A DNA stretch of 64,000 nt from Microbacterium mangrovi (GCF_000802305.1 NZ_JTDK01000002.1:1-64000), one strand, 5' to 3'; counted from the first letter of the stretch, positions 1-7,648 are shown. Notes: generated by a model not told the origin, from the sequence alone. Program-made: numbers and translations.

Positions 1-83
1 GATCACGAGAGACCTATGTCCTGAAACCAGACACCCCATCCTCCGCCAAAGTTTTACCCGGCCGCCTCAGCGATGATGGCTAG

Positions 84-343
84 ATGGCGTTATTCGCAGT
101 CCGCAGCGTGATCAAGTTCGACGATCTCTACGAAGAGCGCGTCGTGCTCTTCTCAGCGTCGGACTCCGAACACGCGTCGCGGAAAGCGGCCACAGAATCT
201 TTCGAGTACATTGACGCGCTCGGCTCGGGAGTGGATTCCCTGCAACTCTGACGCTCTTGACGGATTGACGAACGGAAGCGACGTTCGATGTCGAGGAAGT
301 CCCGTTCGAGGCCCGTCGGGGACTCACGTGGGTCTCCGCCTAG
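84..343 (+). pseudogene. frameshifted DUF4288-like gene
   Basis: An ATG at 84 opens a 55-codon frame (MALFAVRSVIKF..., with a YEERV motif) that stops at 249-251. The start resembles the small DUF4288 family, whose members begin with an aromatic/AVR segment and carry YEER(V/I). A matching C-terminal segment (TFDVEEVPFEARRGLTWVSA, stop at 341-343) lies in another frame, and a third frame between them reads ALDGLTNGSD. The total span is about 86 codons, the usual family length. I infer at least one and probably two small indels in a once intact gene. The family name is from memory of the motif and is moderately secure; the frame break is read directly. Confidence 0.5.
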
Positions 344-539
344 CCTGACTGCCGCGGGCGGCCTCTCTTGTCGTCTTGGTCGGGGCTGAGCCGGCAAGCC
401 CACAGCAAGCGGGTCAACCATCCACGTGAAGAGATCACGACCGGGAGAGCCCGATCGCTGGAGTTGCCGGATGAGGGGGCGCGGCCCGCAGTGAGTGAGA
501 ACCAGCACGTCGCAGCCGGAAGACCCGGAGTTCGCGATC

Positions 540-875
540 ATGCTCGATGAATCCGCCCCGTACGATGAGCGAGTGATGCCGCCTGCGTGGGAACGCCATG
601 ACTTCGCAGAGTATGCGAAGCGATTGGCCCGCGTGCAACGACTCGAGCGGATCTGGCGTGCACTGTTGGTCTGCGCGCTCGTCTGCGTACTCATGCCGCT
701 CGTCTCCGCATTAATGGACTGGCCTTTGCCAGCGATCGGCCCGGCGGCAGCATTCCTCCTCATTCTTGTCGCGACGCCATTCAAGTCCCGTGCCCAGCGC
801 GTCCAGGTCAGGGCGATCGCCACATGGGTGGCAGCAGGAAGCCGCAACAACATCCGAGAGGAACCTTCTAGCTAG
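540..875 (+). CDS. small two-TM membrane protein
   Basis: A 111-residue protein of unknown function. The N-terminal ~35 residues are hydrophilic and charged (AWERHDFAEYAKRLARV). Two adjacent hydrophobic segments follow (about residues 41-60 and 64-80), then a short basic tail, so both ends are probably cytoplasmic. The ATG at 540 has GGAG about ten bases upstream; an in-frame ATG at 495 would add 15 residues. It converges on the AbiEii toxin gene and shares no operon with it. I do not recognise the family. Confidence 0.6.
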   Translation: MLDESAPYDERVMPPAWERHDFAEYAKRLARVQRLERIWRALLVCALVCVLMPLVSALMDWPLPAIGPAAAFLLILVATPFKSRAQRVQVRAIATWVAAGSRNNIREEPSS

Positions 876-903
876 CAACGCTCGGCGCCAGGGTCCGCGG
901 CTC

Positions 904-1686
904 CTAGGTCGCGGCGAGCGCCTCGCGGACGACTCTGGCTGCTTCCGTCGGAGTCACGACAGGATTGCACTGGTGGGCGAGAGCGTCGTACCACTCGGCA
1001 TCCGTCGGCAGACGCGTGAATGCGACCCTGGATGCGCTCGTGTACGGTCCAAACCTGCCGAACACCTTCTCGGCCTCGGCGTCGATCTTCCCGGCTACTG
1101 CCAGCGCCCACAAGTCGTAGAGGTCACGCGGAGCCGCACGATCGTTCCACGACGACAGCTTCGATGCGACAAACGCTGCGGGCGTCAGCACGCGTAGCCT
1201 CGCCGGCTGAGCGTCGCTGTAGCGCTGCTCGATGTCGACGATCTCCGTCGGCCAGTCGGGATACCCCTCGGACCCCAACAGCTGGATCTGAACGCGCGTG
1301 GTGCCGACCTGCATCACCGCAGTGTTGGGATGCCGGGTGTCCCGAATGCGCGGTGTGAACGTCACTGTTCCGAAGGTGCGCCGGAACCGCGTGACGATGG
1401 CGGCTTCGATCTTGTCGGCGACCTCGCCGCGGTCGCTCCGCGCGATCAGGTCGATATCCTCCGACAGGCGTACGACAGCAAGATGTATGCGCGAGAGCGC
1501 GGTGCCTCCGAAGAACACGACGTCGTCCGTGCCGACGCTGGCGATCGCGGCGAGGGCATGCGAGATGACGTGATCGCGGACGACCTGCTCCGCCGCAACA
1601 CCGAACCGCTCCTCGACGGCGAGCTGCTCAGCGGGGTCGAGCACGCCGGGAATCGGCTTCGGTCGACCATCACCCATTTGCGCCAT
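904..1686 (-). CDS. abiEii: AbiEii-family nucleotidyltransferase toxin
   Basis: Toxin half of a type IV AbiE toxin-antitoxin pair. The family are DNA-polymerase-beta-like nucleotidyltransferases that arrest growth and can abort phage infection. Signature motifs are visible: FGGTALSR near residues 59-66 and SEDIDL near 75-80 (the metal-binding acidic pair), then a Lys near 166 and RDLYDL near 177-182. I chose the second ATG (260 residues) because GAAGAGG lies just ahead of it; an ATG at 1701 is also in frame. The gene overlaps the antitoxin 3' end by 17 bp, so translation is probably coupled. No key residue looks lost. Confidence 0.9.
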   Translation of the reverse strand: MAQMGDGRPKPIPGVLDPAEQLAVEERFGVAAEQVVRDHVISHALAAIASVGTDDVVFFGGTALSRIHLAVVRLSEDIDLIARSDRGEVADKIEAAIVTRFRRTFGTVTFTPRIRDTRHPNTAVMQVGTTRVQIQLLGSEGYPDWPTEIVDIEQRYSDAQPARLRVLTPAAFVASKLSSWNDRAAPRDLYDLWALAVAGKIDAEAEKVFGRFGPYTSASRVAFTRLPTDAEWYDALAHQCNPVVTPTEAARVVREALAAT

Positions 1687-2332
1687 GACGCGCCTCTTCA
1701 TCCATCGCCTTCAGCATCTTCCTGAGCGCTGGGTTCGCCCGACCGAAGGTGTCCACGACCGCCTGAAGATCTTCGCCCCGAACCTGACCTTGCAGGTTGC
1801 GCGCCGCTGCGGCGGCCTCGTCGGGCATCCCGCCCTGGGCCGGTTTCATCGTCAGGTCGTAGAGCGTCTGCGCGGGCGTGGTGACGAGTGCCCGCCCGAG
1901 CTCGGTGGTCTCCAGGACCGCATCGAGGCGATCGAGGTCACGAGGGATAAGGTGAACCCGCCCTCCCCCACCCAACTCAACGGGCGGCCGCCCCGCCTCG
2001 GGCACGGCGACCGTGGTGACACCGATCGCGCGCGGGGTCGCCGCCCAATGACGCGCAGCACCCAGCCCCATGAGGACCGCGTTGCGATTGCCGAAACGCG
2101 CGGTCGCGACCGCGAGGCCTGCCGCCTCCAGCGTGGGGCGCCAGGTACGGCCATCGCGACCATCCGGGGGCACGGTGTAGACGCCATGTGCCAGCCGAGC
2201 CACGGCGCCCTGGTCAGCGAGTCGATCGAGCGTCCGCCACATGTTCGTGCCGAGCTCGCGAAGCTCCACATACCGAGCCGTCCGCAGCGGGGCACGCTCG
2301 ATCATGCGGACAATGTCGACGTCGTTGACCAT
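1670..2332 (-). CDS. abiEi: AbiEi-family antitoxin and autoregulator
   Basis: First gene of the AbiE pair, 220 residues. The N-terminus is a winged helix-turn-helix (about residues 8-55, ending in the GVYTVPP wing typical of AbiEi), followed by the larger antitoxin domain containing LVTTPAQTLYDL. Family members bind inverted repeats in their own promoter and suppress the toxin without contacting it. The ATG at 2332 has GGGAGGCGAGG ahead of it. Two AT-rich palindromes lie 27-65 bp upstream in an otherwise GC-rich region, which fits autoregulation. Confidence 0.88.
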   Translation of the reverse strand: MVNDVDIVRMIERAPLRTARYVELRELGTNMWRTLDRLADQGAVARLAHGVYTVPPDGRDGRTWRPTLEAAGLAVATARFGNRNAVLMGLGAARHWAATPRAIGVTTVAVPEAGRPPVELGGGGRVHLIPRDLDRLDAVLETTELGRALVTTPAQTLYDLTMKPAQGGMPDEAAAAARNLQGQVRGEDLQAVVDTFGRANPALRKMLKAMDEEARHGANG

Positions 2333-2358
2333 GCCCTCGCCTCCCTAGTGAGAGCTAG

Positions 2359-2397
2359 TATACTCCCAATGTATATTCAGTCGCAGTAAGTGAATAT
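2359..2397. promoter_or_regulatory. putative AbiEi operators (two palindromes)
   Basis: Two inverted repeats are seen upstream of abiEi. The first is TATAC/GTATA (2359-2363 and 2371-2375, 7 bp spacer). The second is ATATTCA/TGAATAT (2373-2379 and 2391-2397, 11 bp spacer). They overlap by three bases in a short AT-rich patch. AbiEi proteins of known systems use paired inverted repeats, so these are the likely autoregulatory sites. The -10/-35 boxes should lie within or beside them, but I cannot fix them. Confidence 0.55.
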
Positions 2398-2507
2398 CAT
2401 CGACGCAACCCTTGCAGGACGCGTACTCAGTCCGAGGCTCGGGTGGGGCGGCTCACACCTCGGGCCGGGGCCAGGAATGCGGTTCTCGAAGGAGTTGGCG
2501 CCGGCTA

Positions 2508-2612
2508 TTACAGCGACGATGGCTTGACAGCCCCGGCCAGCGACAAGCTGCCGAGTCCTGCAGCGGCAAAGCCAGCAAGAGCTCCCTTGAGGAGGTTCCT
2601 CCGTGATGACAT
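2508..2612 (-). CDS. 34-residue Tat-signal mini-ORF
   Basis: A short frame starting 13 bp after the MauE-like gene, with AGAGG ideally placed ahead of its ATG (2612). It encodes 34 residues opening SSRRNLLKGALAGFAAAG, a near-consensus twin-arginine export signal. It continues LGSLSLAGAVKPSSL and then meets TAA TAG. The hydrophobic stretch and Ala-x-Ala-like end look like a complete signal peptide with almost no cargo. It may be a tiny exported peptide, or a longer exported protein truncated by a frameshift: a +2 frame after codon ~28 stays open for about 50 codons. Its coupling to a thiol-redox-type membrane protein suggests the two work together. Confidence 0.45.
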   Translation of the reverse strand: MSSRRNLLKGALAGFAAAGLGSLSLAGAVKPSSL

Positions 2613-2625
2613 ATTCGTTCCTCTT

Positions 2626-3111
2626 CTACTCTGAGACCTGTTGATGCAAGGCGACCGCGATGATCGCCGCGACGATGGCACCCGCGGCGAGCACGATGAA
2701 TTCGCCCGGGTAAGTGGGCGACGTCGAGAAGGTCCCCGCGACGATCAGCCCAGCAAGAATCGCGTTGCGCACGAGCAGCATGGGCGTGACCTTGGTCCCC
2801 GTGGAACCACACCCGCAGTCGTTGCCCGTCCTCCGGACGAGGCAAACCACGATGGCGCCGCTGAACACAAGCAACAGGAGAAGAAGCGCGATGCCCGTGA
2901 GAGTCGGGGCGACTCCCGCTGCGAACATCAGGCCGCAGATGAACTCGACGGGCGGAAGAACTGACGCAAGAACAGCTGACGTGCCGGAGCCGACGATTTT
3001 GTAGCCCATGATCTCAGACCAAAACTGCCGGCTCTTGCTCATCTTCGCGCTGCCGGCCCACACGAAGTACCCGCCACCGAGCATCCGCGCAGCAATGAGG
3101 ATGACCTCCAT
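2626..3111 (-). CDS. MauE/DoxX-family redox-associated membrane protein
   Basis: A 161-residue integral membrane protein with about four or five hydrophobic segments. It has the MauE-like N-terminal pattern AGSAKMSKSRQFW and a loop DCGCGST (residues 98-103) carrying the paired cysteines expected of a thiol-redox role. MauE is needed for disulfide formation during methylamine dehydrogenase maturation, but no mau structural genes are present here. The next gene downstream on the same strand is a Tat-signal mini-ORF, so the partner may be an exported peptide. Confidence 0.7.
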   Translation of the reverse strand: MEVILIAARMLGGGYFVWAGSAKMSKSRQFWSEIMGYKIVGSGTSAVLASVLPPVEFICGLMFAAGVAPTLTGIALLLLLLVFSGAIVVCLVRRTGNDCGCGSTGTKVTPMLLVRNAILAGLIVAGTFSTSPTYPGEFIVLAAGAIVAAIIAVALHQQVSE

Positions 3112-3154
3112 CAGAAAGACACCCGCTCTCCAACTTCAAACATGTTGATTCGTC

Positions 3155-3253
3155 TCACCGGTGCGGCGACAGAAGCTGCTCGTGGGCCCAGGCCTTGCCC
3201 GCGTCATCGATGTATTCCGGGATGCACGCGTCACTCCGTCGGGCCGGTCGCAG
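3155..3253 (-). pseudogene. remnant of the secreted family at 5795-6388
   Basis: The last 33 codons of a minus-strand frame read ...RSDACIPEYIDDAGKAWAHEQ..., identical at 15 of 21 positions to RSEACIPKYISEVGKAWAYEQ in the intact-looking gene at 5795-6388. Upstream of about 3253 no frame resembles the rest of that protein, so only a 3' fragment survives. Nothing else was recognised in the gene-poor stretch 3112-3452, apart from the promoter side of the MauE-like gene. Confidence 0.55.
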
Positions 3254-3452
3254 CGAGATCGAGAGTACGTTCCGCAATGTCTTTGCGCAACATCCAGTCC
3301 TCAGGAGTTGAGAATCCACTGCACGGGTGCATGCCCGACGACTCCTTACCAACCGGTTGCCGAAACGTCGCCGAATCGACGCGAACCAGGTGGTGCCTAG
3401 GCACGGCGCAGGTGTTAGCCGGGTCGGATCAGCGATCCCGGCCCATTCGCCG

Positions 3453-4163
3453 TCAGTCCCGGGAGGTTGCGTTCACACTGCCCGAGCGTTCCTGGCCGCT
3501 GAGCTGGGCAATGGCGGCCATGATCCGCTCGGTGATCTCGCGACGGGCCTTCCCGTCCGGGACGCCGTCCAGGTCGGAGAGGTCGAGCGGCTCGCCGAAG
3601 CGCACTTCGAGGCGCGGCTTTCCCGGGAGCAGGTGGCTCAGCGGCTTGGTGGTACCGGTGCCGATCAATCCGACCGGCACGATGGTGGCGCCGGTGTCAC
3701 GCGCCATCCATGCCGCGCCACCGTGACCGGCGTGGAGTTTCCCGTCGCGCGAGCGCGTCCCCTCCGGGAACACCGCGAAGACGCTCCCGGCGCGCAGGAT
3801 GCTGCTTCCGGCGTCGAGCGCGGCGCGCGCGTCGCGACCGGTCGCGCGATGCACCGGAACGCCGCCGATCGACGTGAAGAACCAGCGCATGAACCGGCCG
3901 ACCATCCCGGCGCGCGTGAAGTACGACGCCTTGATGAGGAACTGCACAGGACGGGACGCGGATGTCGGGATGATGACGGTGTCGAGTGCCGCCAGGTGAT
4001 TGCTCGCCAACAGCACCGGTCCGTGCTCGGGGACGTTTCCTCGACCGACGATGCGCGGGCGATACATCAGCCAGAACAACGGCCGCAGAACGACCCGCCC
4101 GACGAAGTAGACGGCACCCGGCCGCGAGACAGGGGCCGGGGTCGGCGGAACTGGCACGGTCAC
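3453..4163 (-). CDS. 1-acyl-sn-glycerol-3-phosphate acyltransferase (PlsC family)
   Basis: A 236-residue enzyme expected to acylate lysophosphatidic acid to phosphatidic acid at the inner face of the membrane. The catalytic motif NHLAALD (residues 55-61) matches the NHx4D box, and FPEGTRS (132-138) is the substrate-binding block. A hydrophobic N-terminal segment (about 19-34) should anchor it. The Pro-rich first 14 residues are unremarkable. It is divergent from arfB and stands alone, with no sign of regulation. Actinobacteria carry several paralogues, so the exact acceptor is unknown. Confidence 0.88.
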   Translation of the reverse strand: MTVPVPPTPAPVSRPGAVYFVGRVVLRPLFWLMYRPRIVGRGNVPEHGPVLLASNHLAALDTVIIPTSASRPVQFLIKASYFTRAGMVGRFMRWFFTSIGGVPVHRATGRDARAALDAGSSILRAGSVFAVFPEGTRSRDGKLHAGHGGAAWMARDTGATIVPVGLIGTGTTKPLSHLLPGKPRLEVRFGEPLDLSDLDGVPDGKARREITERIMAAIAQLSGQERSGSVNATSRD

Positions 4164-4216
4164 CTCGTCACCCTATCCCCCGTCGTCCGCAGCACTTGGA
4201 AGAGCATGATGGATGC

Positions 4217-4654
4217 ATGCCTGCCGCTCATCGTCCCGGCCTGCGAGTGACGCCCGGGCTGACGATCCCCGAGTCCGAGCTGTCGTGGCGGTTCTCGCGG
4301 TCTTCCGGCCCCGGCGGCCAGGGCGTGAACACCGCGGACTCTCGCGTGGAACTCGTGTGGGATGCCGCCGCTTCGACGGTCCTCTCGGAGGTACAGCGCG
4401 ACCGCATCCTCGATCGGCTGAGTGGTCGCCTCGTGGACGGAGTGCTGACGGTCACGGCATCCGAGCATCGCGCGCAGCTGCGCAACCGAGACGCCGCGCG
4501 CACTCGCCTGGCCGCGTTGGTGGCGGACGCGTTGCGACCGCCTTCCCCGACGCGGCGACCGACGAAGGCGACTCGAGGCGCCACCGAACGGCGCCTGAAA
4601 GCGAAGAAGCGCCGCACCGGGATCAAGGATCTACGCAAGCCTCCATCCGAGTAG
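4217..4654 (+). CDS. arfB: alternative ribosome-rescue factor ArfB (YaeJ-like)
   Basis: A 145-residue, single-domain release-factor relative. The GPGGQGVN loop (GGQ at residues 33-35) hydrolyses peptidyl-tRNA on stalled ribosomes. The basic C-terminal tail (residues ~110-145, rich in Lys/Arg) would enter the empty mRNA channel. The stop-codon recognition domains of RF1/RF2 are absent, and the length matches ArfB (about 140). The chosen ATG (4217) gives a start eight residues before the conserved VTPGLTIPESEL block. The SDR gene follows 11 bp later on the same strand and may be cotranscribed. Confidence 0.92.
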   Translation: MPAAHRPGLRVTPGLTIPESELSWRFSRSSGPGGQGVNTADSRVELVWDAAASTVLSEVQRDRILDRLSGRLVDGVLTVTASEHRAQLRNRDAARTRLAALVADALRPPSPTRRPTKATRGATERRLKAKKRRTGIKDLRKPPSE

Positions 4655-4665
4655 CGTTCGCTCAC

Positions 4666-5493
4666 ATGACCACCAAGACCGCCCTCGTCACCGGCGCCTC
4701 CTCCGGCATCGGCGAATCCACTGCACGTAAGCTCCACAACCTCGGATTCACCGTCTACGGTGCCGCGCGCCGCACGGACCGTCTCCAGGGGCTCGGTTCC
4801 GACGGCATCCGCACGCTCGCGATGGACGTCACCGACGAAGACTCGATGAGAGCGGGCGTGGCGAGGATCGTCGCCGAGACAGGCCGGCTCGACGTCCTCG
4901 TGAACAACGCCGGGTATGGCTCGTACGGCGCGATCGAGGACGTTCCGATGGACGAGGCGCGCCGCCAGTTCGACGTCAACGTGTTCGGCGCGATGCGCCT
5001 GAGCCAGCTCGTCCTGCCGCACATGCGTGCACAGCAGAGCGGGACCATCGTGAACATCTCCTCCATGGGTGGCAAGATCTACACGCCGCTCGGGGGCTGG
5101 TATCACGGGACCAAGTTCGCCGTCGAGGCGCTCAGCGACTGCCTGCGCCTCGAGGTCGCACCCTTCGGCATCCACGTCGTCGTCATCGAGCCGGGTGGCA
5201 TCGCCACCGAATGGGCCGGCATCGCCGCAGACAGCCTCGAGACATCCTCCGCCTCCGGCCCGTACGCCCGTCAGGCCGCCTCCGTCGCGAAGACACTGCG
5301 CTCGGGAGCGAACCGCGACTCCTCGCCCTCGGTCGTCGCCGATGCCATCGCGAAGGCGGTGACCGCTTCGAAGCCCAGGACCCGATACGCCGTCGGCTTC
5401 GGCGCCAAGCCCCTCATCACCGCACGCCGACTGCTCGGGGACCGCGCCTTCGACTTCGTCATCCGCCGCGCCATGGGGATGCGCGGCGACTGA
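4666..5493 (+). CDS. SDR-family oxidoreductase
   Basis: A 275-residue classical short-chain dehydrogenase/reductase. TGASSGIG (residues 9-16) binds the nucleotide, NNAG is at 80-83, a Ser lies in ISSMGG near 132, and YHGTK (146-150) supplies the catalytic Tyr and Lys. The basic AARR after the second strand suggests NADPH preference (inference). The substrate cannot be read from the sequence; relatives act on ketones, retinol-like compounds or sterols. It follows arfB by 11 bp without functional linkage. Confidence 0.9.
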   Translation: MTTKTALVTGASSGIGESTARKLHNLGFTVYGAARRTDRLQGLGSDGIRTLAMDVTDEDSMRAGVARIVAETGRLDVLVNNAGYGSYGAIEDVPMDEARRQFDVNVFGAMRLSQLVLPHMRAQQSGTIVNISSMGGKIYTPLGGWYHGTKFAVEALSDCLRLEVAPFGIHVVVIEPGGIATEWAGIAADSLETSSASGPYARQAASVAKTLRSGANRDSSPSVVADAIAKAVTASKPRTRYAVGFGAKPLITARRLLGDRAFDFVIRRAMGMRGD

Positions 5494-5594
5494 GGAGTCA
5501 CGGTGGGCGTCTTCTCCCCGCGTAGGCTCGCCCGGTTTCAGTGACGGTCGACGAATCGAAGCGACTGTGCGACGATTCTCGGCGTGACCGACCA

Positions 5595-5912
5595 ATGAGT
5601 GATCGCACGTCCCCTGAGGCCGGCGGTTCTCCCACGGCTGAATTCTGGCCCATGGGGCTTTCCCTGCGCCGCGGGGTTATCCCGACGAGTTCGAGCCTCC
5701 CCCGCGCGCAGCACCTGGCGGTCTATCGCAACGGTTTGGAGCTGCGCAATCTGTTCGATCGGGTTTGGGTCCCGCGCGACCGCATCGTGGAGCTCTATCG
5801 CATCACCGGTGGGTTCCGAATGATCTGGGACGACGGAGACCTCGACTCCGCGGCCATTGTCAGTGCCTGGTTCGGGATCAAGAAGAAGAGCGGCGACCGG
5901 CGCTGCTCATAG
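5595..5912 (+). CDS. uncharacterised protein, probably 3'-truncated
   Basis: A 105-residue soluble protein I do not recognise. The body (NLFDRVWVPRDRIVEL, then ITGGFRMIWDDGDLDSAAIV) reads like an ordinary beta-rich domain. The end (KKKSGDRRCS) is basic and lies antisense to the 3' end of the minus-strand gene at 5795-6388. The two genes overlap tail to tail by 118 bp. I infer that a deletion or recombination near 5880-5900 removed this gene's 3' end and the other gene's stop codon. An ATG at 5541 could extend it upstream. Confidence 0.45.
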   Translation: MSDRTSPEAGGSPTAEFWPMGLSLRRGVIPTSSSLPRAQHLAVYRNGLELRNLFDRVWVPRDRIVELYRITGGFRMIWDDGDLDSAAIVSAWFGIKKKSGDRRCS

Positions 5913-6388
5913 GCCCAGGCCTTCCCCACCTCGGAGATGTACTTCGGGATGCACGCCTCGCTCCGTCGCTCGGCGCCAGCGAGCTCGGCGTCGGTCGACG
6001 CATCGATGGTGTACCTGAACGCCAGTTCGTTGTTGCCCGTGCGGGATATTTCGCTCACTGTGCCGCCCGACGCCTGAACGCACGCCCGTTGGCCGAGGAT
6101 CGCCGATTCATACTCGGAAGCCGTGACCTTGCCGTCCTTGAGGATCTTCGCCTGAAAAGGAGAGGTGTGCGACGCAAGCGCCGCGACATCCAGCGGCATG
6201 GATTCCTGAGCAACAGCGCGGCAAGCGCCAAACGCCACGGCGACTCCCACCATGAGCATGAGGCCGAACGTTCGGTGCCGTCGGCGCAGAGACGAGGTCC
6301 TGCCGGCCGCGAACAGGGGCCGTCGGCGTGCCCGAAGACCATGAACGCTCACAACTCCGACCATATGTTTCGCAAGCCACTTGCGCAA
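5795..6388 (-). CDS. uncharacterised secreted protein with run-on C-terminus
   Basis: A 197-residue frame. A basic N-terminus precedes a hydrophobic signal segment (about residues 41-56) ending VAFGAC, a weak lipobox, so it is probably exported or a lipoprotein. The mature part belongs to a recurrent actinobacterial type: FQAKILKDGKVTASEYESAI, one Cys, then ACIPKYISEVGKAWAYEQ near 145-163. The last ~33 residues are antisense to the opposite gene and probably not native. Possible starts are at 6388, 6364 or near residue 44. A remnant paralogue lies at 3155-3253. Confidence 0.5.
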   Translation of the reverse strand: MRKWLAKHMVGVVSVHGLRARRRPLFAAGRTSSLRRRHRTFGLMLMVGVAVAFGACRAVAQESMPLDVAALASHTSPFQAKILKDGKVTASEYESAILGQRACVQASGGTVSEISRTGNNELAFRYTIDASTDAELAGAERRSEACIPKYISEVGKAWAYEQRRSPLFFLIPNQALTMAAESRSPSSQIIRNPPVMR

Positions 6389-6497
6389 GCTCTAGCCCGA
6401 AAGGATTCCGGACTCCGACCACCTCGGACCACTACGATCCAATGGATAGAACCGAGGCCCGCTGCGCCCCGATTCCGCGCTGCGAGGGAGAGCGAAC

Positions 6498-6950
6498 ATG
6501 GCGATGACGACGCGACGCCGACGTCTCATCGGCAGCTCCGTGATCGCGGCCGTCATCCTCACCGTCGGCGTGTTCGGCATCGAAGCGGCGAACCAGGCGG
6601 CCGCGGTGCAGCGCGAGATCCCGCCGGCGAGCGCGTCGCCCGATCAAGTGCTCGACGTGTATCTCCGTGCTGCCAAGGCGCACGATTGCGCCGTCGCCGC
6701 GGCGCTCATCGCGCCGGGAGCCGACCTCGATCCGCTGTGCGGTCCCCGCAATCCCCTGGATGCACTGCTCGGCAGCTCCGGCGAGATCCTCGACTACTCA
6801 CGGGCCGAAGGCCCGGTCGGCGACTGCTACCCGGTGGACCTGGTCGAGACCGGGATGGACGGCGCGGAAGCGGGCAATCTGCCCGGGTGGGAGTTCTGCT
6901 TCGTACAGACGCCTCAGGGGTGGCGGATCAGCGACGAGGGCCACGGCTGA
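6498..6950 (+). CDS. membrane-anchored or secreted protein, unknown
   Basis: 150 residues with an RRRR start and one hydrophobic segment (about 10-30) that could be a signal anchor. The outside domain has four cysteines (in HDC, LC, DCY and EFC), consistent with two disulfides. The layout (a short loop starting SPDQVLDVYLRAAKAHDC, ending in a small beta-rich FVQTPQGWRISDEG) resembles NTF2-like or DUF4878-like secreted modules, but the similarity is too weak for a name. GGGAG lies six bases before the ATG. Confidence 0.65.
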   Translation: MAMTTRRRRLIGSSVIAAVILTVGVFGIEAANQAAAVQREIPPASASPDQVLDVYLRAAKAHDCAVAAALIAPGADLDPLCGPRNPLDALLGSSGEILDYSRAEGPVGDCYPVDLVETGMDGAEAGNLPGWEFCFVQTPQGWRISDEGHG

Positions 6951-6965
6951 GCAGCCCGCGCGAGG

Positions 6966-7316
6966 CTACGCCCAGCCGAGCTCCTGCAGGCGGGCGTCGT
7001 CCAGGCCGAAGTAGTGGCCGATCTCGTGGACGAGCGTGATCCGCACCCGGGTGCGCAGGGCGTCGAGGTCGGCGCTGTGCTCCTGCATGTTGTTCTTGTA
7101 GAGCGTGATCCGGTCGGGAAGCTCCCCGAAGCCGTAGACCCCGCGCTTCGTCAAGGGATGCCCCCGATAGAGCCCGTAGAGCCGCGGCCATTGGCCGGCA
7201 GGCTGGTTCTCGACAACGATCCCGACGTTCTCGAGCCCGCGCACCATGTCGTCGGGGAGGGCGTCGAACACCTCGGACACCATGCGCTCGAAGTCGTCGT
7301 CCGAGATCTCGACCAT
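6966..7316 (-). CDS. minimal metallopeptidase-like protein
   Basis: A 116-residue zincin-type protein with HEIGHYFGLDD at residues 97-107, that is HExxH followed by Gly and an Asp. This fits the small actinobacterial metallopeptidase family (DUF1025-like). The conserved PDRITLYKNNM block precedes it. No signal peptide or membrane segment is present, so it acts in the cytoplasm. Substrates of the family are unknown. The gene converges on the preceding secreted-protein gene and is divergent from the 7358 gene. Confidence 0.85.
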   Translation of the reverse strand: MVEISDDDFERMVSEVFDALPDDMVRGLENVGIVVENQPAGQWPRLYGLYRGHPLTKRGVYGFGELPDRITLYKNNMQEHSADLDALRTRVRITLVHEIGHYFGLDDARLQELGWA

Positions 7317-7357
7317 GATCCAATCATGCCCGCGCCGATGCGATCTAGGCTGATGCC

Positions 7358-7648
7358 ATGAGCGGCGAAGCAGGATGGCTGAAGAGGTTCTTCAGCGACC
7401 CGATGGCGGATGCCGTCAAGGGAACGGCGGAGATCCTCGCGGTCTCCGAGCCCGTCGGCCGCGGCCCCTTCTCGAAATGCATGCTCGACGTCATCGCCGC
7501 AGCACCGGACATCGAACCGCGAACGGTGACCGTCGAGGCCGTGCTGCGGATCAAGCACTGGCCGCGCGTCGGGATGGTGGTGCCCGCGCGGCTCCCCCCG
7601 GCTCGCCCCGACCTGGTCGCTCTCGACCTCGAAGCCTTCACGCGCTGA
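7358..7648 (+). CDS. small uncharacterised protein
   Basis: 96 residues, no signal peptide or membrane segment. An amphipathic N-terminus (WLKRFFSDPMADAVKGTAEI) leads to a hydrophobic beta-rich region with a repeated valine pattern (TVTVEAVLRIKHWPRVGMVVPARL). This resembles the end of actinobacterial proteins that assess dilution or general transfer of solutes, but I cannot name it. It is divergent from the metallopeptidase gene, with about 40 bp between the starts. The GC-rich third positions support coding. Confidence 0.55.
   Translation: MSGEAGWLKRFFSDPMADAVKGTAEILAVSEPVGRGPFSKCMLDVIAAAPDIEPRTVTVEAVLRIKHWPRVGMVVPARLPPARPDLVALDLEAFTR

Noticed and set aside
344..539. possible coding remnants on the minus strand (RDLFTWMVDPLAVG-like text)
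   Set aside because: No start with ribosome site, no family match and inconsistent codon bias; nothing supportable in this stretch.
3111..3143. 10-codon ORF overlapping the MauE-like start (TGATGG)
   Set aside because: It has no ribosome site and no recognisable leader-peptide pattern; probably chance, though coupling cannot be excluded.
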